DNA of 64,000 nt from Adiantum capillus-veneris (lineage: Eukaryota > Streptophyta > Polypodiopsida > Polypodiales > Pteridaceae). How positions within the stretch are numbered: the first letter of the stretch is position 1; each line of letters starts with the position of its first letter. Shown here piece after piece: positions 54,276 to 64,000 of the stretch. The stretch is taken from positions 46,731,098 through 46,795,097 of the forward strand of contig CM043962.1 in assembly GCA_014529385.2 (NCBI GenBank). The letters are read 5' to 3'. Position numbers and translations under genes: made by a program. The notes beneath the pieces are model-generated. The model was not told the origin of the DNA. It made no database searches and saw only the letters and a list, made by a program, of their open reading frames with translations.

Positions 54276-55352
54276 CGATGGTACTTCCTTCCCTTCTTAG
54301 GAAACTCGAGAGACGATGCTCTCAACTCAATGATCTTTCGGTTGGGTCTCAGAGCTTTCCCGCTCTGCAAAACCGACTCGATCTCAAAACCAGAAATTCT
54401 TGAGCAAAGGACGAGGCCTTATCTTGCTTAGATCTTGAAGGTACAAAATCACAAACATGATAGCAAACTATGAGAAACTCATAACAAACATCACCTGATA
54501 TTTCTGACGCGGAAAACAACCTTCGGATATGGTCTCCTATGTGAACTTGACAATCAGTTGTGGCTAAAATTTGCGAAGATGTTTCCTCAACAAGGGCCCT
54601 TCACAAACTGATTCCAAGTGGAGAGGGCTAGGTTGCTTTTATAGGTTCTGGAGGTTGGAGAGAATAGAGGAAGATATGGTCTCCTATATGAACTTGACAA
54701 TCAGTTGTGGCTAAAATTTGCGAAGATGTTTCCACAACAAGGGCCCTTCACAAACTGATTCCAAGTGGAGAGGGCTAGGTTGCTTTTATAGGTTCTGGAG
54801 GTTGGAGAGAATAGAGGAAGGTAGAGTTGCTTTTCCCACAAGAATAGGGTTGATGTGGGAGCGTCTAGCTTTTTAGGAATAGAGATCGATGGTACTTCCT
54901 TCCCTTCTTAGGAAACTCGAGAGACGATGCTCTCAACTCAATGATCTTTTGGTTGGGTCTCAGAGCTTTCCCGCTCTGCAATACCGACTCGATCTCAAAA
55001 CCAGAAATTCTGGAGCAAAGGACGAGGCCTTATCTTGCTTAGATCTTGAAGGTACAAAATCACAAACATGATAGCAAACTATGAGAAACTCATAACAAAC
55101 ATCACCTGCTATTTCTGACGCGGAAAACAACCTTCGGATATAGTCTCCTATGTGAATTTGACAATTAGTTGTGGCTAAAATTTGCGAAGATGTTTCCACA
55201 ACAAGGGCCCTTCACAAACTGATTCCAAGTGGAGAGGGCTAGGTTGCTTTTATAGGTTCTGGAGGTTGGAGAGAATAGAGGAAGGTAGAGTTGCTTTTCC
55301 CACAAGAATAGGGTTGATGTGGGAGCGTCTAGCTTTTCAGGAATAGAGATCG
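54276..55352. repeat. Large direct repeat with internal 147-bp tandem
   Basis: A block of about 400 bp at 54276-54673 recurs at 54887-55284. Its last 147 bp (54527-54673) is also repeated in tandem at 54674-54820, and the 66-bp tail (54821-54886) recurs at 55285-55352. On the minus strand the repeat contains CTATAAAAGCAACC, a TATA-like motif, upstream of an open stretch. On the plus strand SLLRKLERRCSQLNDL is open in both copies. Could be copies of a promoter plus first exon; identity unknown. Confidence 0.7.
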
Positions 55353-55359
55353 ATTGGTT

Positions 55360-55362
<3 letters not shown>

Positions 55363-55434
<72 letters not shown>
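55363..55434. repeat. (GA)n microsatellite
   Basis: About 34 GA units, followed by a GA/GGAGA-rich purine tract to about 55483. Confidence 0.95.
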
Positions 55435-55436
<2 letters not shown>

Positions 55437-55483
55437 GCAGAGAAGAGAAGAGAGGAGAGGAGAGGAGAGGAGAAGAGAAGAGA

Positions 55484-55889
55484 GTTTTAACGTCGTAGGA
55501 AACTATCCCAAGAGACCTTAAAGATCTAGCCGACGAGGAGAGTTGAACTCAAGACCTCTTATTCAAGAGGGAAATGGCATATCCAATCTATCACAGTTGG
55601 GTGATAGAAAGGTTATGCCATTTTCTTCTTTTTATTAGCGCTCGTGCACGGGCGCGCGCACACACACACACACACCCGAGAAGAAGAGTGTTTCAACGTC
55701 GTAGGAAACTATCCCAAGAGACCTTAAAGTCTAGCCGAGGAGGAGAGTTGAACTCAAGACCTGTTATTCAAGAGGGAAATGGCATAACCAATCTATCACA
55801 CTTGGGTGATAGAAAGGTTATACCATTTTCTTCTTTTTATTAGCACACACATACACCCAGACACACCCGAGAAGAGAGTTTTAACGTCG

Positions 55890-55892
<3 letters not shown>
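55484..55892. repeat. Tandem repeat of about 205 bp with tRNA-promoter-like box
   Basis: Two full units (from 55484 and about 55690) plus the first bases of a third (about 55878), beginning TTTTAACGTCGTAGGA. On the minus strand each has GAGTTCAACTC, like a pol III B box, and a less convincing A box. It may be SINE-derived. The third unit breaks directly into (GA)n. Confidence 0.6.

Positions 55893-55973
<81 letters not shown>
55893..55973. repeat. (GA)n microsatellite at LINE I 5' junction
   Basis: About 40 GA units running directly into LINE I sequence. Confidence 0.95.
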
Positions 55974-55975
<2 letters not shown>

Positions 55976-56063
55976 CACAAAGGAGATTCGTCGTGTATAG
56001 GAGGCTAGGTCTGAGTTCACTCATCATGCTTCAGTATCTCATTGGATAGCTAAAGCTGATCGA

Positions 56064-57830
56064 ATGAATAAAGACTTCTTCGCTGCGCATAAAGAGCGCC
56101 CTCCTGGCACCACCCTTCGAACTTTGTGCGATGCTCAGGGGACACTACATATGCATCCTGATGTTATTCTTGATATGTCTGCAGATTATTTTGAGACATT
56201 GTTCACTGCTGATGTATGCACTACTGAGGTTTTACTTGCCCGTGAGCAGATCTGGCATCACACTCGACATCGTTGTACAGACACTATGGCAGAGATCTTA
56301 TTGGCACCCTTCACACTTGCAGAGCTCCATGTTGCTATCGAGAGTCTTGATCCATCCTCCTGTCCAGGAGAGGATGGCCTCACTAGAGCTTTCTTTTTGA
56401 CATATTGGGATGTATTGCATATACCACTGCTTCGCGGTTGTCAGGACATCTTTGTATTAGGATATATGCATCCGGATCTTTGTTCAGGTCTCATATCTCT
56501 TATTCCGAAGGGGGGTGACACCACTCAGCTTCGACAGTGGAGACCTATTACCCTACTCCCTTCGGTCTATAAGATATTAGCGTTACTGATCAGCCATTGC
56601 TTGCGACCGTTCTTACCAGATATTATTCATACTTCTCAGACAGGCTTTGTCATGGATCGATGCATCCTGGATAATATCTTCACTTATTATGAGGCAGTAA
56701 AGTGGGCCAGATCATCTTCTAAACCTCTCGCTTTTTTCATCCTCGACTTCGAGAAAGCATACGATCGTGTTGAGTGGGACTTTCTCGAAGGATCATTAGC
56801 CAGGATGGGTTTCCCTTCGAGATGGATCTCAGGCATTTCCACTCTCTTCAGGACTGCCAGCAGTGCTATTACTATTGGTGGCTGTGTCAGTCGTAGTTTT
56901 GAGAGCTCTCGATCTGTCCGTCAGGGATGTCCTTTAGCAGCATATCTGTATCTGTTTGTAGGAGAGACTATGTCCGACTTTCTTCGTGCTCAGAGTCATG
57001 CATTTTGTGGCTTGACCATGCTAGTACCTATAGCTCTGGACCTTATTGATCAGGAGTTTGCTGATGACACTATGCTGATGTTGCGCTATTTGCTAGCTGC
57101 TCTTGATGCCATGCGGGAGGCCCTTGAGGTTTTTTGCATTGCCAGTGGTGCACGCATTAACTGGCATAAATCCTATGGGTTACTGGTTGGCAGTGATGAC
57201 ATACCTACTTGGGGGGTAGCTGATGGTTTCACATGGCTACAGCCGGGTCAGACATGCAGATATCTGGGCTTTCAGGTTGGATTTGATGTTTCCTCACAGC
57301 AGCAGTTTGCACCCGTACTACAGTCTATTCGCAGGAAGCTATGTCATTGGTCTTCACGTCATCTGTCGTTGGCTGGCCGTGCATTGGTCGCCAACCAGGT
57401 CATTCTGGCTACAGTATGGTATACGGCCTCTTGTTGGATGCTACATTTTGGTGTGATAGCTCAGCTCCGCCGACTAGTGCGGAACTTTTTATGGAGTGGC
57501 ACAGATGGGACTATTGATACTCGTGCTCGAGTTAGCTGGTCCACGATTATTCGTCCTAGGTCAGAGGGAGGCCTTGGCATTATTGATCCAGAATTACAGA
57601 GCCGTGCCCTTCTTACCAAGCTTATTGTTCGGGGTCTTTTTCCCGGCCAAGAACCTTGGAAGATGCTTCTTCAGGCCGCTCTTTGCACAGTGACTCCACG
57701 CCTCGGCACTAGAGATGGTCATACTTGGCATACATGGTATCGTTTTCTCTTTACGGATGCCCCATTGTCCACCACCACCCTCTCACCCTTCATCCGATCG
57801 CTCCTTCAGATTTGGGTTTCCATGCGCGGG
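56064..57830 (+). pseudogene. LINE I reverse transcriptase
   Basis: One long open frame. RT motifs in order: SSCPGEDGLTRAFF, LISLIPKGGD, WRPITLLPSVYKI, TGFVMDRCILDNI, LDFEKAYDRVEW, VRQGCPLAAYLYL, the catalytic FADD at residues 332-335 (codons 57057-57068), then CRYLGFQVG. The active-site motif is intact. At about 57830 a one-base deletion (relative to copy 3) shifts the frame. The coding region opens upstream of the ATG at 56064 (SHWIAKADRMNKDFFAAH), so the true protein began further 5'. Confidence 0.85.
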
Positions 57831-59316
57831 CTATCATACGCTCACCTCCCTCATGTCGTGAGGAGATTGAGCGCCAGCCTCTCATTTGGAATGATGCAGT
57901 TCTTGATTATTCGGTTAATCCACCTCGTAAGCTTGGAGAGAGGACTCACATTGATTGGGCTGCTTGGGACACTGGCCCTGTTGCCTCTATGCGGTTGTTT
58001 CATGAGACACGAATGCTGGATGCAGATTTTGTGGCAGAGCATTATGACATTGGTCGTGGGGTGACAGACAGACTGCTTGAGATTGATTCCGCCGTTCCTT
58101 CACAGTGGGATGCAGTCATGCGAGGCACGGTTCAGATGCCTCCCCATTGTGGCTGGGAAGGCCTCTTTGCTCAGAGCACTCTCTTATTAGTTCGTTTAGA
58201 CACCATGCTGTTCACAGTTGATACTGACTACTCTCAGGGGATTCATGCTAGATTGACATATGATGCCACCTCTCCGCATCTTGTCTCCCCCGGCGCTCGA
58301 TGGGAGGCCATACGAGTAGTTGGCTCCCGCGGGAAGCGTCGTTGTGTTGACCCCGTTTCGCTTCCTCTGATGCTGCACTTTGGAGGCTTTGGGTGTGGGA
58401 GGGTCGTGCCCTATCTCAGCTTTATTGGGACCCAGGAGAGTGGCATTGGCCTCACTCTGACCCCACCGGTGCACCTGTATCATTCTTTGAGTACACTGTC
58501 AGGATTGGAAGGTTAGCATTGATGAAACAGCAACCAGAGCAGCCCACTCGTATGCGTTTCTGGTTACATTCAGGTCTCTCCCATGCCTATCTACAGCAGT
58601 TTTGGTCAGCCATCTGGGATTTACATGCGGCTCGTCGTATTTCTTTTTTCATGTGGATGATTGCACATGCAGGACTTCCAGTTGGGACTTGGCTAGCTAC
58701 TATGGGTCATGATCCGTTATGTACTCGCTGTCCTTTGCGACTACTTGAGTCACCTGCACATTGTCTTTGGTCATGCTCAACTTCTCATGTAGTGTGGCTT
58801 GCAGTTTGCTTTTTACTTAGCAGAGCGGGTGTTTAGCATGGATTTCTCACTTGGGGATCTGTCTCATGGTTGATGCCTATGCCCGGCCCGCATCTTTTCT
58901 ATGAGGGCTCAGACACAGATCCAGCCTTTATGCTTACCTCGACTGGTTATCGGCGAGGGACTTTGGCTATGCTACCACAGATTGCTTGGCAGGGGGATCC
59001 TTAGACATGTGATGAAGTCTTTTCAGTCATCACTAGCATTACACTATGGAATGTTTGGAGAGCTCGTTGTCTTCACATTCTAAGTGTGGCTCCACAGCTC
59101 CTTCAGGATACCCTCACTGCCATTTGGTTGGACATCATTCACACCCTGATTTGGCAGTGGGATTCTTCCTCAGGTACATCTCGAGCAGTCGAGGCTCGTC
59201 GATTTGCCTTCCTTCGGCGTTGGGCCCGATCCCCACTCTTCTTCACACTTACAGGTGGCCAGATTACATGGCATTATGCCCCTCCTTGGTGGTTTCTCCT
59301 CCACTCATCACACTGA
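57831..59316 (+). pseudogene. LINE I C-terminal region with zf-RVT zinc finger
   Basis: Continues in a second frame (IERQPLIWNDAVLDYSVNPP) and, after a shift near 58450, in a third (MRFWLHSGLSHAYLQQFW, FFMWMIAHAGLP). It holds CTRCPLRLLESPAHCLWSC, the zf-RVT-type motif found at the end of plant L1 ORF2. A TAG at 58834 and a later stop interrupt it. The end (LWNVWRARCLHILS...HSSH) is typical of the domain after zf-RVT. Confidence 0.8.
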
Positions 59317-59469
59317 CCACCATGAGATTGTTCTAGTCGAGTTGTCACTATAGTGGCTCTCATCCTTACATTCAGCTTGTACACCCCACGTGATAGGCTA
59401 TTTTGGCATCCGCTGGGGATTATATTGTACTCAGTAATATACAGCCGTGACTTTTCCCAAAAAAAAAAA

Positions 59470-59471
<2 letters not shown>

Positions 59472-59530
<59 letters not shown>
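59472..59530. repeat. (GA)n after LINE I copy 1 A tail
   Basis: The A run at 59460-59470 passes directly into about 28 GA units. Confidence 0.95.
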
Positions 59531-60866
<1,336 letters not shown>

Positions 60867-61210
60867 CTTAGAAATATCCGTTCTTGGTGGTTCAATAAAT
60901 ATTCCAAATCATAGTGCACCGTCATTTCGCTAGCATGACGCACTAGGAATATTTATTCTCGAATGTACTCCGTTCTCGTAGATCTACAATTCTTACTTAC
61001 TAGTTCTATGCACATGTTAAATAAACCTAATTTCAATAAATTGGAATTACTTTAAAAAAAAGAATATAGTCATTTAGCAACATTCCATTTGGCTTTTAAA
61101 CAGTTTTCCTCAACTGTAGTGCTTGTACATAATCACCCAAAATGTTTGGGTAAGGGACTAATTCTTTCTCTGTCATTCATTGAGCATTTGGAGTAGAATA
61201 ATTTTTACAC
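60867..61210. other. No gene recognised
   Basis: AT-rich spacer between LINE I copy 3 and chromovirus J. It contains two copies of GAATATTTATT-like sequence in inverted or direct arrangement, too short to interpret. Confidence 0.4.
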
Positions 61211-61501
61211 TTAAACTAAATATTTCATCTTTCTAGACGTAAGTTGTTGCCCTTGGTGATGAATAATCTGCTTTGGTTGGAGTATTTCTTCTGTCTCCTC
61301 AATCTCAAGACTGGGGTGACTCGGAGGTTGTCCAATATATGGTCTTAGTAAATTAACAGAGAAGGCATTTAAAATTTTCCAATTAGGCAGAAGCTCTAAT
61401 TGAAATGTGATATCATCAACTTGGTCAATTATCTTGAACAACCTATAAGAATGAGTGGAAACTTTAACCACTTTACCTTTATGAGTCGCTTGCCTCTTCA
61501 A
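61211..61501 (-). pseudogene. Chromovirus J integrase C-terminus and chromodomain
   Basis: YRLFKIIDQVDDITFQLELL, FSVNLLRPYIGQPP and ILQPKQIIHHQGQQLTSRKM correspond to KIIDQVND..F.VSLLRPYKG..ILQPEQI and a chromodomain start. A weak continuation is visible in the neighbouring frames up to 61770. Confidence 0.72.
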
Positions 61502-61770
61502 TCTTGCCTTCTCAAACTTGAGTTAGAACAATTGACCTAATTGCAAGTCAAGATTTCTCCTGCGTTTGTTTGCAGCTTTCTTTTGTTTCTCGTGAGATTG
61601 TAAACTTGCTCTCTACTTGCCCGTAGGCAGTGCCCAAATCTCATACAAACTCGTCTATTGCAAAAATCTTATCCTTAGGTAAAAGGATCGGTGGAAGCAA
61701 TGGTTTACCATAAAGTACCTCAAGAGGAGCTTTCCCCATAGTGGAGTGTATAGTATATTTATATGCGTAC

Positions 61771-62436
61771 TGTCACAAGACGGGCACCACGTGCCAACGG
61801 AAAAGAACAGACTGAACAACTTTAAGCACTTCAAATAACAACTGAACTAAAAGAGAGACGGACGACACGCGACACGGAGTGGCGGAATTCTACCCCAGAG
61901 AGTATTGGCCCCAAACCTAAGCACCCCTTTCGGTATTTCTTTATATTGCATCACCTCAGTACAAGCCGGTACTCCAAACTCTGCACCTTCTCCAGGAAGC
62001 ATGCCAGAGAATGAGCCCATGGCTTCATATTTAAAGGCCCTAGGCCCAAAAGTAGTTTACATGAGAAGCCTTCAAACTCAAAAGCATTTGGTCCAAAAGG
62101 ATGCCCAAAAGTTGCCAGCGTAATTTACGAAAATCCGTACAACTGCCACGTCAGCATCGCAAATCGCGAAAAACCGTACAAATTGCCATGTCAGCATGTC
62201 AACGCAATTTTCGAGCGTCCATACTGCTGCCACGTCATCAGCTGCGCAAGTCGTTGTGTTTGTGTGTGTCCTACTTTTTTTTAATCCCTTTATGTCACTT
62301 GGGGGCCCATCGGATGGGGTCCCATAAGTTGGTAGGACTTCTTTTTCTGCTATTTCTTGTTGTTCTTAGGGTTTAGGTCCTTTGGCTGGGACCTACAAGT
62401 CGACTTAGTGGCTTGACACGTCAGCAGTTTGTGACA
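61771..62436 (-). mobile_element. Solo LTR (TGTCACAA...TTGTGACA) inside chromovirus J integrase
   Basis: A 666-bp block with inverted ends TGTCACAAG and TTGTGACA lies exactly between two halves of integrase: YLPRVDY on one side and AYKYT on the other join in frame when it is removed. A TATA-like AATATAAAG lies inside. A related sequence in opposite orientation starts at 63602. The flanks suggest an imperfect short duplication (ACTAC and AGTAC, minus strand). A TIR DNA element is an alternative. Confidence 0.65.
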
Positions 62437-63229
62437 AGTAGTCAACACGGGGTAAGTACTTTTCCCAATCAGGTTGTCTATTTGACGTATAAGATTTTAG
62501 CAAATCTAGAAGTGTAGAATTGGCAATATCACTCTGTCCATTTGTTTGAGGATGACAAACATATGAAAAACTAAGCTTTGTACAAAGCATGCCGAAAATT
62601 TTCAATCATGCAAGGATCTCCATCGCTCACAATGGATTGTGGCATCCATGTTGCTTAAAATCTGAGCCAAGAAAATTCTAGCCATATGATTTGCTTTAAT
62701 AGTCTTCTTGACAGAAATGAAACGAGCTTGCTTACTAAATCTGTCCACATTAGTCTGAAATGCATCATTTTTAGTCTGAGTCTTAGGTAGACCCATAATA
62801 CAATCCATGGCAATACTCTCCCATATTGATCAGACATGGGCAAAGGTGGAAGTAGCCCAAGTGCCTTGTCGATTGTATTCACTTTTTGACAAACCAAGCA
62901 TTCTTTTATATCTTGTGCTTTTAGGTTTGGCCAAAAGAAGTAGCCTTCTAAAGTGAGAGTCATGGGTAAAATACCTTGATGACCCGCACAAGGAGAAGCA
63001 TGTATCTCGTCCATGATCTTGCGTCTTAATGGTGCAACCACACAAATTGCTTGGTGGTGATAAAGATAACTATCCTTAATGGAGTAAGGATAAACAATTT
63101 CACCATTTTGTTTCTTACTCCAGATAGGGGAAAACTCAAGGTCTCTTGTATATACTCAAGAAGAGATTCCAATTCTTGGTGGTAATTGCGTTCACCTTGG
63201 GCCGTCGACAAAGAGTGTTGTTCATACAT
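62437..63229 (-). pseudogene. Chromovirus J integrase zinc domain and core
   Basis: IHASPCAGHQGILPM and CLVCQKVNTID form the zinc domain. After frameshifts come MDCIMGLPKTQTKNDAF (first core Asp), FISVKKTIKANHMARIFLAQ, and SYVCHPQTNGQSDIANSTLL, where the position of the catalytic Glu (NGQxE) reads Asp. WEKYLPRVDY precedes the solo LTR. Confidence 0.72.
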
Positions 63230-63314
63230 CTAGATGTATAAAGCATCTGGATTTGCTTGCCCATCTCATGTGGTTCTCATATAATTTCCGTTGGGACATG
63301 AAATATCTTAAACT

Positions 63315-63551
63315 CTAGTGATTTGTTTTTATCACGAAGTCTGCTCCGAGAAGGTAATGCTTCCAAATAGCTAAAGCGTGTATAATAGCCATAAGTTCCT
63401 TCTCATAGATAGATGTATGCAATTTTACATCCGTAAGTTGTCTACTTTCATATGCTACTGCATGAGCCTCTTGGTTAAGCACTATCTCGATGCAATCGCT
63501 TCTGTGTACCTCAAATGGTTTTCTCAAATCTGGTACTATCAAATAGGACAA
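63315..63551 (-). pseudogene. Chromovirus J RNase H end
   Basis: The minus frame PDLRKPFEVHRSDC...EAHAVAYESRQLTD is followed by YEKELMAIIHALAIWKHYLL and VIKTNH, the usual RNase H end in this lineage. The catalytic DASD region reads HRSDC, so it is degraded. Confidence 0.72.
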
Positions 63552-63601
63552 TGGCTTGAAAGGTATGTAAGCTTTTCAAAGGTGGCTTTTGCCCAGTATC
63601 C

Positions 63602-64000
63602 TATCACAAACAGATGACGTGGCACGACCATCCTACAGACAAACAATACTGACGTTGATGTGGCGAAGATTGCACGAACCCTGAAATTCGCGTTGAATGA
63701 TGACGTGTCAGACTGTACGGATTTATGCAAATTGCATTGATGCTTTTTGGGCTAGATTTTGAAACCAGTTGCTTTTGAGACTTTTTGCTTTTAAGTTGGA
63801 AGCTTTTGGGGCTCTGCTTTTGGGCATCCCTTGTAAGAATAAAAAGGATCCAAGGGGCCTCACTATTCAGAGCATCTGGATGCAGAGTCTGAGAGTAGAG
63901 GACTCCTCGGGTGTTGTACTTTGCTCAAGCATTAATATAAAAAGAAATACCGAAAGGGGCGACAGATTTTGGGGTCAATACCTCCGGCAATGTTGACTCA
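63602..64000 (+). mobile_element. LTR related to the solo LTR, plus strand, cut by window end
   Basis: TATCACAAACAGATGACGTGGCAC matches the minus-strand start of the solo LTR (TGTCACAAACTGCTGACGTG). Further shared stretches include GAAATACCGAAAGGGG (near 63943) with a TATA-like AATATAAAAAG before it. It lies at the truncation point of chromovirus J, in the opposite orientation to the solo LTR. Confidence 0.6.

Larger units (their letters stand above)
55974..59471 (+). mobile_element. LINE I, copy 1, 5'-truncated
   Basis: An L1-type plant LINE starting in the linker after the (missing) endonuclease and running through RT, a C-terminal zinc-finger region and 3' UTR to an A run (CTTTTCCC then about 12 A, ending about 59470). 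(GA)n lies directly before its 5' end and directly after its A tail. Confidence 0.85.
61211..63553 (-). mobile_element. Chromovirus J (Ty3/gypsy), truncated and interrupted
   Basis: Minus-strand order: RNase H end (63551-63315), zinc domain (about 63045-62880), integrase core (about 62808-62437), [solo LTR 62436-61771], integrase continuation, then C-terminus with a chromodomain-like end (61501-61211). RT and upstream parts are absent. Same lineage style as chromovirus D. Confidence 0.8.

Noticed and set aside
61771-62436. DNA transposon with terminal inverted repeats
   Set aside because: The inverted ends are only about 9 bp and the block has an LTR-like TATA sequence and a related LTR-like copy nearby; solo LTR preferred, not proven.

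Overview
This is plant nuclear DNA made almost entirely of transposable elements. It carries Ty3/gypsy and Ty1/copia elements, LINEs, a Helitron helicase fragment, long GA/CT microsatellites and poly-G tracts. The one host gene I recognise is a plant TITAN-like (TTL) zinc-finger gene near 50 kb, and a retroelement breaks it. The nested LTR elements and scarcity of genes fit a large land-plant genome. A fern or another non-flowering vascular plant is my guess, but nothing here proves it.

Layout. 1-3.4 kb: a 30-bp tandem repeat, a short minus-strand reading frame and a minus-strand LTR. 3.4-8 kb: Ty3-type element A, whose integrase frame runs on into a retropepsin-like domain. 8-14.3 kb: element B, a palindrome-bearing repeated leader, a large coiled-coil Gag-like protein, a polypurine tract and an LTR, with no pol. 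14.3-19 kb: element C, a decayed relative of A with the same integrase-then-protease order. 19-24.3 kb: LTR-like DNA, microsatellites, a W-(I/V)-P-K tail fragment and an orphan frame. 24.3-26.2 kb: 5'-truncated chromovirus D. 28.0-31.8 kb: copia E with intact LTRs and a TTGTC target duplication. 32-35 kb: Helitron helicase fragment and minus-strand LINE K between GA/CT microsatellites. 35.9-47.1 kb: minus-strand chromovirus F with LTRs of about 120 bp, split by copia G (39.0-44.3 kb, CTATA target duplication). 47.1-48.2 kb: an array of short LTRs holding an internally deleted relative of F. 49.7-51.2 kb: TTL exons 1-4. 51.2-54.0 kb: non-autonomous LTR element H. 54-56 kb: tandem repeats. 56-60.9 kb: three pieces of LINE I separated by (GA)n. 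61.2-63.6 kb: minus-strand chromovirus J, interrupted by a solo LTR; a related LTR reaches the window end.

Most coding regions are broken by stops and frameshifts, so few products are likely to be functional. The most unusual signals are the protease placed after integrase in two diverged elements, the palindromes in the leader of element B, the repeated bracketing of LINE pieces by (GA)n, and the short-LTR array with an inverted copy of its LTR/primer-site junction.
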